From: Ruminococcus sp. YRD2003
GTDB taxonomy: Bacteria > Bacillota > Clostridia > Oscillospirales > Ruminococcaceae
Assembly (NCBI GenBank): GCA_900109435.1
Contig: FNZT01000015.1
Coordinates: 22,532 to 86,531, forward strand
Direction: 5' to 3'
Length of the DNA: 64,000 nucleotides
Below, piece after piece: positions 16,523-25,240 of this stretch. Each line of letters starts with the position of its first letter. Position 1 is the first letter of the stretch. The position numbers and the translations under genes were made by a program. The notes below the pieces were generated by a model. The model was given only the letters and a program-made list of their open reading frames with translations. It had not been told where the DNA came from and did not search any database.

Positions 16523-17266
16523 ATGAAAACACGTTATTCTGAGATTCATAATGTGTATGGGATAAAGGTCAAGCACTTTGAGCCTGAAATCCAGATAAAA
16601 GGCTATATTCTTGCACTTCACGGGTTCTGCGGAGACATGGAGAGCAGCGTAATCGCTCGTCTTGCCAAGCAAATGACAGCTCACGGCTTTGCCGTTGTTG
16701 CGTTCAATTTTCCCGGACACGGTTCAAGTGAGGCTGACGAATATTTCAGCGTACACAACTGCCGGCGTGATATGATAGAGGTCATGAGATACGCAGACAG
16801 CTGCTATGACGTATCCTGCCCGTCAGCTATATTTGCCACCAGCTTCGGCGGATACATAACGCTCCTGAACATGGACGAGATACCGCAGGAAACAGCTATT
16901 GTTCTGCGAGCACCAGCGGTGAATATGAAGCGTTCATTCGAGAAATTCACTGACGATATGGAGGCTTACCGCAAAACAGGCTGGCAGGAAATGGGTTTCG
17001 ACCGTAAAATCAAGGTCTCATACAGTTTCTATAATGAACTGGACAAAAACTATATCCTTAAACGCGATCTGAAGCGAAAAATGCTTATTATCCACGGAGA
17101 TTCTGATGATATCGTACTGCCCGAGGATATGCAGCTATTTTGCAGCAATAATCCAAAAGCGGAATTGAATATCATCATTGGTGCAGACCACAGATTCAAG
17201 GGCAACGGACATCTGAGACAGGTCATCGATATGGCAGAGGAATACATACTGGAGGTGTGTTTATGA
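16523..17266 (+). CDS. Alpha/beta-hydrolase
   Basis: A 247-residue cytosolic alpha/beta hydrolase. The oxyanion turn LHGFCGDMES, FNFPGHGSS, the nucleophile elbow FATSFGGY (Ser in a T-S-F-G variant), the acid-bearing strand IIHGDSDDIV and the terminal His in GADHRF are all in order, so it is probably active as an esterase or acylhydrolase. The substrate cannot be predicted. The gene ends in ATGA shared with the WYL-NADAR gene start at 17263, so the two proteins are made together. Some ADP-ribose esters are hydrolase substrates, but that link is speculative. Confidence 0.88.
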   Translation: MKTRYSEIHNVYGIKVKHFEPEIQIKGYILALHGFCGDMESSVIARLAKQMTAHGFAVVAFNFPGHGSSEADEYFSVHNCRRDMIEVMRYADSCYDVSCPSAIFATSFGGYITLLNMDEIPQETAIVLRAPAVNMKRSFEKFTDDMEAYRKTGWQEMGFDRKIKVSYSFYNELDKNYILKRDLKRKMLIIHGDSDDIVLPEDMQLFCSNNPKAELNIIIGADHRFKGNGHLRQVIDMAEEYILEVCL

Positions 17267-19530
17267 AGCCTCAAAAGAAGCCTGACATTACAAAAAAGGA
17301 CAATGAAACTGAAAAAAAGAAAAGGAATAAACCTGTCAGAGGCGACGGAGACAGAGCGTTCCTTATAGAATCGATACTTGAAATATTTAAGGGCTCAAGT
17401 CCTGAAAAGCCAGTCAAAAAAGTAGAGATAATCAAACACCTTAAGGAGAAGGGACACTATAATCTTAACAGATCTACACTTGACAAAAAATTTAAAGAAC
17501 TCGAAAAAAAGGGCTATACTCTTGTAAAGCTTGAGGGAAAACGAGGCTTTTATCTTGAAGATAGCAACAGATCCTTTGAGGACTACGAGCTGCGCCTGCT
17601 TGCGGACAGCATACTTTATTCCCATATCGCACCCGAAAAGTACACTGCTGGAATAATTGAGAAGCTTGGCGCAATGGGCTCGGATGAATTCTCGGAGCAG
17701 ATGTCCAAAAGAGCACTGACAGCCAAATTTACGTCGCGTTCAAATAATAAGAATATATTTCTGTACATTGAAGACATCCAGGAGGCAATATTCAAAAATA
17801 AGCAGATATCGTGCAATGTGATCGATCATGACTATGATTTTGAACCTGTTAAGAGGTATAAAGACGATATAGTTGTTAATCCGTATGAGCTTGCATTTTC
17901 AAACGGAAAATACTATCTGGTCTGCGCACTTGATGGCAGTGACGAGCTAACAATATTTCGTGTTGACAGACTTACAGATGTTCAGCTTCTTGATTCCGCT
18001 TGCGTAGAAGTCAGTCAGCTGAAGAAGATAAAGAGTGACAAGGGCTTACAAAAATATATAAGCTCGCAGCCTGAGCTTAAAGGCGGTCAGAGGGAGGTTT
18101 TCACTCTCATATGCTACCGTGATTCATTAAATGATGTTTATGACGCATTTGACGGTGATCTGCGTATCGCAAATGTTGATGAAGAAAACTATGATGATCC
18201 TGAAACTGTAAGGGTATCCGTAGAAACAACTCGTGACGCAATGGTAGCATGGGCAATAACGCACGCTGACAGCGTAGTTGTAATCTATCCGAAGTCCGTC
18301 CGTAATGAGATAGAGCAGGCAATAAAGAACGCACAACACACATATTTCAAAACGGGTAAACCAGCAAGAATACGTTCAAGGTTAGCGTATTCTTTTGAGG
18401 AAGCTTTGCGTGAGATGAGAATTGCTGGAATAGACCACATTCATTATACAGGCAGAACCCAAAAAGGAGCAATGGAGCAGGTCGATTTTGGAAAGCATGA
18501 TATTTCAGGCATAAAAAGTATAACACTATGGCATTGTGATTTGAGTGAATGCATTCTCAATAATGATTTAACTAATGTTGAATTCTTAATGCTTGTTGAT
18601 GTTAACGTAACAGTGGATTTTTTGAAGCGTTTTCCTAAACTAATCAAACTTGTTCTTAATCGGACAAACATAGATGATCTTTCATTTTTGAATAATTGCA
18701 ATGAATTAAGACAGTTTACATTAATTGGTAATGATTATCTTTCCGATTTTTCTCCAATATGCAAATTGAGCAATCTTCGCTTGTTTAGAACTGACAGCGA
18801 GACTATTACAAAATCTGAAATATCAAAGCTTCGTGCTTCTATTACGAATTGTGAGGTTAAGATATTTGAACCAAGTAGAAAGGATTATAAAATGGCTTTA
18901 CGCCCTTCATACACCTTAATAAATGGTAAGGTAAACTCGATCGATTATGAATTCAAATGGTATGCAGGCTTTTCGCCTGCGCAAAAGCATCGCTCGATAA
19001 AAGAACTGCATGAAGCTATCACAGGACTTGAAACAAATGCAAAACCAATTGAGATAAGCACAAAAAGCACCAATGAGCTCGGAGTAAAGCTCAGCGCATT
19101 CAACCTGAAGCTGAACGGCTATACACTTGAAAATATCTTTCAGAGCTCCAAGGTCTTCAGGCTTGGCGGACCGTTCCGCGACCTTCTTGAAGTCGAGCCA
19201 AAGGAAGCCAAAAAGGACGAGAGACTGCGCCGCCATGGTCCAATTATCAGCTTCAATTATGACGGCCATGATTTCCCGACAGAGCCCAAGACAGTGTTCT
19301 ACGACTACATCTACATCGAGGCTGTCAAGCAGTCGATAAGTGCTGATGAGATTCGCAGAATCGCTGATTTCACCCACTTCACAGATATTGAGTTCAATCC
19401 CCAGAAAAGCATCAATACTCAGGCAAGAACAGTTGCTATAATAAAGCTCATGCTTGAAAAATTCGGTGAGCTGCCTGATATGACCGTTGAAGAATTCATC
19501 GAGTTCCATAAGGCGAACGTTATCGAATGA
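17263..19530 (+). CDS. WYL-domain regulator fused to LRR-like segment and C-terminal NADAR-like domain
   Basis: A 755-residue chimera. Residues 25-95 form a winged helix (IIKHLKEKGHY, LDKKFKELEKKGY). Residues 165-245 are a WYL sensor core (VVNPYELAFSNGKYYLVCAL, FRVDRL). Residues 415-530 are leucine-rich, with repeated short LRR-like units. Residues 555-755 match, from memory of the family, the DarT1-associated NADAR-type antitoxin domain (EFKWYAGF, LGVKLSAFNLKL, SSKVFRLGGPF, EAKKDERL, FYDYIYIEA, FTDIEFNPQKSIN). NADAR enzymes remove ADP-ribose from nucleobases or act on related compounds. A DNA-binding sensor fused to an ADP-ribose-processing domain is unusual. No DarT toxin is visible nearby. 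ATG chosen from ATGA overlap and GGAGGTG at 17251-17257. Confidence 0.8.
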   Translation: MKPQKKPDITKKDNETEKKKRNKPVRGDGDRAFLIESILEIFKGSSPEKPVKKVEIIKHLKEKGHYNLNRSTLDKKFKELEKKGYTLVKLEGKRGFYLEDSNRSFEDYELRLLADSILYSHIAPEKYTAGIIEKLGAMGSDEFSEQMSKRALTAKFTSRSNNKNIFLYIEDIQEAIFKNKQISCNVIDHDYDFEPVKRYKDDIVVNPYELAFSNGKYYLVCALDGSDELTIFRVDRLTDVQLLDSACVEVSQLKKIKSDKGLQKYISSQPELKGGQREVFTLICYRDSLNDVYDAFDGDLRIANVDEENYDDPETVRVSVETTRDAMVAWAITHADSVVVIYPKSVRNEIEQAIKNAQHTYFKTGKPARIRSRLAYSFEEALREMRIAGIDHIHYTGRTQKGAMEQVDFGKHDISGIKSITLWHCDLSECILNNDLTNVEFLMLVDVNVTVDFLKRFPKLIKLVLNRTNIDDLSFLNNCNELRQFTLIGNDYLSDFSPICKLSNLRLFRTDSETITKSEISKLRASITNCEVKIFEPSRKDYKMALRPSYTLINGKVNSIDYEFKWYAGFSPAQKHRSIKELHEAITGLETNAKPIEISTKSTNELGVKLSAFNLKLNGYTLENIFQSSKVFRLGGPFRDLLEVEPKEAKKDERLRRHGPIISFNYDGHDFPTEPKTVFYDYIYIEAVKQSISADEIRRIADFTHFTDIEFNPQKSINTQARTVAIIKLMLEKFGELPDMTVEEFIEFHKANVIE

Positions 19531-19560
19531 AAACACAGCCCTCAGATGAGGGCTGTGTTT
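19531..19560. terminator. Bidirectional terminator between convergent units
   Basis: AAACACAGCCCTC pairs with GAGGGCTGTGTTT over AGAT: 13 perfect base pairs. It immediately follows the WYL-NADAR stop and faces the end of the minus-strand LRR gene. Confidence 0.88.
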
Positions 19561-19564
19561 ATAT

Positions 19565-20128
19565 TCAGATCAGACAATGAAAATGTATATTTGCGAGTTT
19601 CAGAGCCTCATTTCCGCGTATCCGAATGATCCTCTCAGCGGTCAGTTTTTGCACTGGTGTTCCGGGGATAAGCTCGCCGTACACATACTCGTGCCGTTCA
19701 AGCTCAACAGAGATGTTGATCCATTCATCGGGAGTACCTTCATAATAAATATCCGTAAGAGCTGTACAGCCCGCAAATGCTCCCTTATCAATATGTTTCA
19801 GTTTTTTTGGCAGAACTATCCTTTCAAGCGCAGTACAGCTTGAAAATGCATTGTTTCCGATATAGGAAATGTTAGGAGAAAGAATTATATCTGTAACAAC
19901 GGAATTGTCTTTGAAAGCATTTTTGCCTATACTAATAACAGGTACACTTTTTCCATATCTGTTTACCGCTTCATTGGGAAGTTTAATAATCTTATCTGTA
20001 CATCCATTCAATGACGCCAATTTTAGAGGCAGACGTTCGGGATGTAGCCATGTGACAGCGAGATTGTATTCAAGTCCGTATGTTTCCGGAGAATTCTCAA
20101 TGATTATTCTGTACTCGTTATAATTCAT
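19565..20128 (-). CDS. BspA-type leucine-rich repeat protein, small
   Basis: A 187-residue protein with BspA/LRR_5 repeats in the middle (ISIGKNAFKDNS, ISYIGNNAFSSC, LKHIDKGAFAGC), each about 23 residues. There is no signal peptide or anchor, so unlike surface BspA proteins it should be cytosolic. The start overlaps the end of the phosphatase gene by 11 nt. It is last in the minus-strand operon that begins at 22556. LRR arrays usually bind protein partners, perhaps the co-encoded phosphatase; that is an inference. Confidence 0.8.
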   Translation of the reverse strand: MNYNEYRIIIENSPETYGLEYNLAVTWLHPERLPLKLASLNGCTDKIIKLPNEAVNRYGKSVPVISIGKNAFKDNSVVTDIILSPNISYIGNNAFSSCTALERIVLPKKLKHIDKGAFAGCTALTDIYYEGTPDEWINISVELERHEYVYGELIPGTPVQKLTAERIIRIRGNEALKLANIHFHCLI

Positions 20129-20582
20129 TTTCTTCTCCTTTTTCCACGGCTTTTTTCAGCAGCTTGTATACATGATTGTTGAAATACTTATCATCTGTCG
20201 GCGGTATTCCGAGGTATTCGCGTGCAAATACTCCGACTGCTCTTGAACGCGAGAAGCCTGCAAAGCAATGAATGAGCAGCGTGTCAGCATTTTTGTTTGC
20301 CTCTATAAAATCAACTATCTGCTTTGCCTGCGCGGGAGTCATGCGCTTCAGTCCACGCTCTGGTTTCTCGATATCGTCGAAATACAGCGTCAGGACAGCC
20401 TTACAGTATTCGTTCTCTTTCAGCTCAAATCCGAAGCCTCCGCTTATAGTATCCTGAATGGATATCGCAGCGTAGGTATCGGTGTTTTCAGGATATTCTG
20501 TCATTCCCGGCTCGCAGAAATGGCTCATAACGTATCTCAGAGCCTCTCTTGCAGACATGACAATTACATTCGGTCTATTCAT
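20118..20582 (-). CDS. Small CX5R phosphatase-like protein (copy 3)
   Basis: A 154-residue paralog of the 5121 and 13059 products with intact P-loop HCFAGFSRS (Cys106, Arg112 from this start), YFDD and SIQDT segments. The ATG at 20582 has GGAG 8 nt upstream; a TTG just before it is less likely. It lies third in a four-gene minus-strand operon and overlaps the LRR gene, following the island habit of coupling each small phosphatase to a different partner gene. Confidence 0.85.
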   Translation of the reverse strand: MNRPNVIVMSAREALRYVMSHFCEPGMTEYPENTDTYAAISIQDTISGGFGFELKENEYCKAVLTLYFDDIEKPERGLKRMTPAQAKQIVDFIEANKNADTLLIHCFAGFSRSRAVGVFAREYLGIPPTDDKYFNNHVYKLLKKAVEKGEENEL

Positions 20583-20599
20583 CAATATATCTCCTTTTC

Positions 20600-21028
20600 T
20601 CAGAAATAAGCCATATATAGTCGTTTACACTTTCTACCTCTGTGCTTGTACAGATTCAGTATCAGAGCGTATCCCTTATATACCTTCTCGGTCAGTGGCA
20701 TGAGCGCATATTCAAGCTCTGATTCCGGAAGAAATATTGCTGTACTATTATTTGAAAAGCTAACAAAATTGTTGTGAGAGTATTCGCAGATATCAAAATG
20801 AAACGTTTCAATATCTTGAAAAGAAGGTTTGATTCCGTCCGGAAAAATGATTATTGTTCCGGATAACAGATCTGCTTTCTGCTTCAGCATAGCGTTCATT
20901 ATTAGCATATACTCTTTGCAGCTGCCGTCAGTGTGCAGGTGTTTAAGCATTACCTGACGATCCTTCACCCCCTTTCTGCCAGACGGAACAAATATCAGCC
21001 TGTCGCATAGCTTTTCATAATTGTGCAT
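20600..21028 (-). CDS. Hypothetical island protein
   Basis: Family not recognised. A 142-residue protein without membrane segments, with a short beta-rich middle (GTIIIFPDG) and a basic Cys/Lys C-terminus (YKHRGRKCKRLYMAYF). The start at 21028 is set by AAGGAGG; a longer frame to 21070 would run into the upstream gene. It starts 13 nt after the 504-residue gene and ends 17 nt before the phosphatase, so it belongs to the same operon. Confidence 0.65.
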   Translation of the reverse strand: MHNYEKLCDRLIFVPSGRKGVKDRQVMLKHLHTDGSCKEYMLIMNAMLKQKADLLSGTIIIFPDGIKPSFQDIETFHFDICEYSHNNFVSFSNNSTAIFLPESELEYALMPLTEKVYKGYALILNLYKHRGRKCKRLYMAYF

Positions 21029-21041
21029 ACTGACCTCCTTA

Positions 21042-22556
21042 TCAGAATCTCTGGCAGTAAACGCCTGCAAAGGCTCCTGCCATAATTACAGCATTATTCA
21101 GTTCAGTGCGTCCTTCAGTCAGCTCATAAGCCTTATCAAGGCATTTCTCGTAAAGCTCTCCCGGCACCCGTCTTCCGTTGTATGGACGTACTGTCTCAAT
21201 AAGAGCGTATACAGCAAGGCACAGCATATTCACGGGATCGTTTTCAGTCGTTGGTATGTATTTGTCAATATTCCAAAGCTTCTCTAATTCAGGCAGCACC
21301 TCTTTGTTCGGATAATTCTCAAACAAACAATGCAGTACCGTCATATTCTCACAATGTCCCCAGTTTATCAGCGAACCGGTATAAAGGTAAGCAGTATATA
21401 TGCAGGCTTTTTCAAGCTCGTTGCCGTTCCAGAGATCGTTTTCTCTCATCATTTCGATGAACTGTGCTAAATGGTCGATATATTCCTTGTCAATTATACT
21501 TATGTAATCGTAGATAAAACGTCTTGGAAGCTGATAAAACTTCGGTACATATCCGTTTTTTTCGGCAAGGTATTCCTCGGCTTTCTTCATTCCGAGAAAT
21601 GCCCCTTTCATACCGGGATCATAGTATTCCTGACCTTTAGTATCGGGCTTATAAAACTCGTAATACTCACGCTGTATTGTCCGATAGTTTTTATATTTTT
21701 CAGGTATAGGCTTTTCACCGACAGTTATTCCGTCAATGCTGTTATATCCAAATTTGTTTCCGTAATAATCATACATTTCGTAATTACAATGTTCTATGTA
21801 ATTCCTGTTGCTGCCAGAATGACCATACATCTCATAATAACAGTCTTCTATGTGACCACCTCCGAAATATCCCTCATCGTTTCCTTTAAAACTTGACGGA
21901 TCAGCTATTTCCGGAACTGCATAGAACTGTACATATTCTATATCGTCAATATCGGGAAAAACAACGTTTTCAAGATTGGTCTCAAGGGGGAATTCAAGTC
22001 TTATACCACTCTTTAGTATAACTGTACACTGACGATCCGAGAAAAAGTCCACGTTGCCAAAATCGTCCAAGCGCTTTCTTGTGATAATATCTGTGATCTG
22101 ATCAAACATAATTTTGAGCATTCTTTTACAGTAGTCCATAGGTTCAAGTATATGGAGCAATGAATTGCTTATCTGGGTATATTTTGCCCTTACCTGTCTG
22201 CGAATATATTCGTTCTCAGGCTCTGTATCACATTCAAAAAACAGACCATAGCACTGAGCTATCTCATATGCAATGTTGAGAGCCGCATTGTATCTGTCAT
22301 TGTGAACAACAAGAATTGTATCAATGTTGAAGCTTCGCTCGCATAAACGTATGATGCTGTCAGCCTGACTTATATTGAAGTCTAAGCACTCTTCGTCTAC
22401 TGCAAGATTAAGTATCTCTTTACGTTTTTCATTTCTGCTTAATGATTCGGGGATGTCCCTGGTCTTTTCGGATAAGTAAATGACAGCATATTCTCCTGTT
22501 ATCCTATTAAGCTCAGTTTCAGCCTCGTTGATATCTATTACTCTGATCTCTTTCAT
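21042..22556 (-). CDS. Large island protein with catalytically dead phosphatase-like N-terminus
   Basis: A 504-residue protein, function unknown. Residues 60-105 (ISQADSIIRLCERSFNIDT then ILVVHNDRYNAAL) line up with the PTP P-loop region of the three small phosphatases, but His85-Asn86 replaces His-Cys and the P-loop Arg is not in place, so it should be inactive as a phosphatase. A tandem CYYEMYGHSG / CNYEMYDYYG repeat lies near residue 240. The C-terminal 100 residues (AVYALIETVRPYNG, NAVIMAGAFAGVYC) faintly recall the end of ADP-ribosylglycohydrolases; this is weak. The 281-residue upstream paralog aligns with its first two-thirds. The promoter carries island operator 3. Confidence 0.65.
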   Translation of the reverse strand: MKEIRVIDINEAETELNRITGEYAVIYLSEKTRDIPESLSRNEKRKEILNLAVDEECLDFNISQADSIIRLCERSFNIDTILVVHNDRYNAALNIAYEIAQCYGLFFECDTEPENEYIRRQVRAKYTQISNSLLHILEPMDYCKRMLKIMFDQITDIITRKRLDDFGNVDFFSDRQCTVILKSGIRLEFPLETNLENVVFPDIDDIEYVQFYAVPEIADPSSFKGNDEGYFGGGHIEDCYYEMYGHSGSNRNYIEHCNYEMYDYYGNKFGYNSIDGITVGEKPIPEKYKNYRTIQREYYEFYKPDTKGQEYYDPGMKGAFLGMKKAEEYLAEKNGYVPKFYQLPRRFIYDYISIIDKEYIDHLAQFIEMMRENDLWNGNELEKACIYTAYLYTGSLINWGHCENMTVLHCLFENYPNKEVLPELEKLWNIDKYIPTTENDPVNMLCLAVYALIETVRPYNGRRVPGELYEKCLDKAYELTEGRTELNNAVIMAGAFAGVYCQRF

Positions 22557-22596
22557 AACAATACCTCCGTGTCTTTTTTTACATTATAGCATGAGC

Positions 22597-22618
22597 AACG
22601 TCTTAAAAATAAGACATT
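22597..22618. promoter_or_regulatory. Island operator 3
   Basis: AACGTCTT-N6-AAGACATT at 22597-22618. On the minus strand it is followed by TTGCTCATG and a TATAAT (22583-22588), the same block as at the 23521 site, so it overlaps the -35 region of the 21042-22556 operon. Confidence 0.78.
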
Positions 22619-22637
22619 ACATCGCAGGTTATTTCTG

Positions 22638-23483
22638 TCAGCAAATTTGCCGGTAGCCCTTATATTTATCGGGAAGTTCCGAGCGCCTTTCTGTTAATCC
22701 GTCAATACTGTTATAGCTGAAATGAAAGCCGTAGTAGTCGTAGATACCATAGCTGCATAAAACTATACTATAATCATAATTATAGAAAAGACCGTTATCG
22801 TTCATCTCAAAGCTTGACGGGTCAGCTATTTCTGGGACACCATAGAACTGTACGTATTCGATATCGTCCATATTCGGGATAATAATACTTTCCAATTCTG
22901 TTTCTGTGTCAAAATGTAGTATTGTTCCATTATTTAGGCATATATAGCAGCATCGGTTGATAAAGAAATCATATGCGTTGTATTCTTCTATTCTTTTGCC
23001 TGCAATTACATCGCTTAACTGCCTGAACATTATTTCGAGCATCATTTTGCAGTAATCCATAGGTTTAAGAACATGGAGCAGCGAGTAGCTTATCTGAGTG
23101 TGTTTTGCTCTTATCGCTGTTCGGATCTCTTCATCATCAGGCTCTGGTTCGTTGTTAAGGTCAAAACCAATGCCATAGCAAAGAGATAGTTCGTATGCTA
23201 TATTTCTTGCAATTTGATATGTTGTATCATAGACGATATAGACTGTATCCGTATGTATATTACGCTCACAGAAACGAATTATCATATCTGCCTGCCATAT
23301 ATGAAAATTTGGGTCGTCTTTATCCATAGGCATCTCGAAGCATTCTTTTCCATGGTAATATGAAGAGACCCACACATCCCAGCTGTTTTCCTCTTGAAAT
23401 AAACATACAACCGAAAAGCTTTTAGTTAGGTTATTCTTCAGTATTGCGCTTTCGTTTACTCCGATAATCTTTATACACTTCAT
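22638..23483 (-). CDS. Shorter paralog with dead phosphatase-like N-terminus
   Basis: A 281-residue protein similar over its length to residues 1-310 of the 504-residue product, including IWQADMIIRFCERN, the PTP-like strand VYIVYDTTYQIA (Tyr-Asp in place of His-Cys), the run of residues VQFYGVPEIADPSSF, and the terminal DKYKGYRQIC, where the long paralog continues. It is either a natural short form or a copy that lost its C-terminal domain. It has its own promoter with island operator 4 and sits just upstream of operator 3. Confidence 0.65.
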   Translation of the reverse strand: MKCIKIIGVNESAILKNNLTKSFSVVCLFQEENSWDVWVSSYYHGKECFEMPMDKDDPNFHIWQADMIIRFCERNIHTDTVYIVYDTTYQIARNIAYELSLCYGIGFDLNNEPEPDDEEIRTAIRAKHTQISYSLLHVLKPMDYCKMMLEIMFRQLSDVIAGKRIEEYNAYDFFINRCCYICLNNGTILHFDTETELESIIIPNMDDIEYVQFYGVPEIADPSSFEMNDNGLFYNYDYSIVLCSYGIYDYYGFHFSYNSIDGLTERRSELPDKYKGYRQIC

Positions 23484-23520
23484 AGCAACCTTCCTTCCAT
23501 ATATCTATTATATCATGAGC

Positions 23521-23542
23521 AATGTCTTCACATTAAGACAAA
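23521..23542. promoter_or_regulatory. Island operator 4
   Basis: AATGTCTT-N6-AAGACAAA, the same 22-bp frame as the other three with a weaker right arm. On the minus strand it is followed by TTGCTCATGA and TATAAT (23507-23512), serving the 22638-23483 gene. Confidence 0.72.
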
Positions 23543-23937
23543 TCAATATAAAAAGGCGCCTATCAATAATAATCGATGGGCGCAGAATGAATGCTTTAGT
23601 CAGAAACAGAAATCTCCGTTTTCCCTATATTCCTCACAGGCATTATTAAACCACAAATCAAATATCTCAATCGAGATACTGGCAAAATCCAAACATCCTG
23701 CGTGATGAGTCAATGGTACTGTAACTTATACAACTGTCGAGTACACGTAAGTAAACGAGAGTATTAAGTTTTTCAAAAAAAAACTTTTTATCGCCGAAAA
23801 CACATGAAACTACGCCATTGATAACGGAGTAATACGGCAAGAATGGGGATAAAAAACTGAGTTTTTTACCTTTGGGACGATCATGCTTAAAGCAAGTGAA
23901 CAAGACAAAAGAGTGATTTGATGTATGACAAAAAAAG

Positions 23938-23967
23938 AAGCTCGCCTACGCAAATATAGGCGAGCTT
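23938..23967 (-). terminator. Terminator of the XRE regulator gene
   Basis: An 11-bp stem, AAGCTCGCCTA with TAGGCGAGCTT, followed on the minus strand by a long T run. It lies 4 nt past the regulator stop. Confidence 0.85.
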
Positions 23968-23970
23968 TCT

Positions 23971-24807
23971 TTAGTATATATCCTTACACCATTCTTTAAA
24001 CTGCTTTCCTTTTTCTGTAAGCTGATAAGTTGTATTGCGATTGGAAGCGTTGGAAACAACTTGATACAATTCAGTATCTCTATATAAATCACTGTAATAT
24101 GAACTGTTATAGCTGGATTTGACTGTCTCTTCTGTAAAATTGGCAATTGTTCGAGAGAGTTCACCATAATAAGATCCATATGGATTGCTGCCATATCCTC
24201 TTCTGTACGATTCATGAAAAACACGATAATCCATCCATTTTAGAATCTCTTTTTTATCAAGTTTCCTGATATCAAAATTAGTATTAGGATTGGCACGAAT
24301 CATTTCAAAGCAAAACGCAGGCGGTACATATTTAAAGAATCTATCAACTTGTAAACCGAATTCATAAACCTTAAACACGCCCTTATCTTCTGTATACTTA
24401 AAAGGGATCTTTCGGAGCGAACTCATTATTCCTTCGTACCACTCCATACGTTTCTGAGATGCCATATTCCAATTATCTGCATTATAAATTCTCAGAAGCA
24501 TTATGAATTCTTTCAGTTCAGGGGTTAATCGCAACGTGTTTATAATATTGATCTGCTCATCATTGAACATAAAGAACGGAAAATTGGGGTAATTCTCGCC
24601 GTCATCATAAAAAACAGCTTCGAGTTCGCTGTAATCCACTTTTAGTACTTCAGCCAATTTAGAAAGCCGTTCCTTCTTTATAGAGGTTCTGCCTGATTCC
24701 CAATTTTGAACGGTATTAAGAGAAACTTCCATTAACTCGGATAAATCATCCTGAGTTAATCCTACTTCCGTTCGCTTCTGTTTTATGTATTCGCTAAACT
24801 TAATCAT
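23971..24807 (-). CDS. XRE-family transcriptional regulator with large unknown C-terminal domain
   Basis: A 278-residue protein. Residues 5-62 are a clear XRE helix-turn-helix (KRTEVGLTQDDLSEL, VSLNTVQNWESGRT). The remaining 210 residues are helical, with a Tyr/Ser-rich low-complexity segment near 210-240 (YGSNPYGSYYGEL, SSYNSSYYSDLY), and match no family I know; they could bind a ligand or partner. It is divergent from the metallophosphatase gene across a 433-bp gap and might control it. It carries no island operator. Confidence 0.78.
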   Translation of the reverse strand: MIKFSEYIKQKRTEVGLTQDDLSELMEVSLNTVQNWESGRTSIKKERLSKLAEVLKVDYSELEAVFYDDGENYPNFPFFMFNDEQINIINTLRLTPELKEFIMLLRIYNADNWNMASQKRMEWYEGIMSSLRKIPFKYTEDKGVFKVYEFGLQVDRFFKYVPPAFCFEMIRANPNTNFDIRKLDKKEILKWMDYRVFHESYRRGYGSNPYGSYYGELSRTIANFTEETVKSSYNSSYYSDLYRDTELYQVVSNASNRNTTYQLTEKGKQFKEWCKDIY

Positions 24808-25240
24808 AAGCCCTTGTTATCATCGGTTATACGATGATGTACTCCTTCATAATTATTTGAATTGCAACTCATATCGTTCCATCAACAAGACTATAATATC
24901 ATAGAATTAATATGATGAAAACTAAGAATAGGGACTCTTTCTCTATGTTTTTATAAGAATTTTTAGTGAGCAAATCCTGATTTTTATATTAACACCAAGC
25001 GTTTTTACAAATTAAACATGAGGCGCGTTTTGTCAAGCACCTAGATATTGACATATTTTGAACCAAGTGAGAAGTTCAGTTCTGCTTGGTCTTTGTAAAC
25101 AGTATATCACAACATTGAAAATAAAGCAATAGTTGAATCATAAAATATTTTTCCTATAATATTGACAAGTAGCCCAAGTGTGTGATATTATAATGGAACA
25201 CCTAAAAAGATGAATACTAAAGAAAGGCAGGAGAAATGAT
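24808..25240. promoter_or_regulatory. 433-bp gap between XRE regulator and metallophosphatase
   Basis: AT-rich and without a credible ORF. The only feature I can support is a plus-strand promoter, TTGACA at 25162-25167 and TATTAT at 25186-25191 (18-nt spacer), feeding the metallophosphatase. A second TTGACA near 25049 lacks a matching -10. Confidence 0.5.

Noticed and set aside
21042-22556. Calling the 504-residue protein an ADP-ribosylglycohydrolase
   Set aside because: Only the last 20 residues recall that family; the metal-binding motifs were not found.
23667-23903. 78-codon minus-strand ORF between the island and the XRE gene
   Set aside because: No ribosome site, odd composition and no similarity to neighbours; treated as chance.
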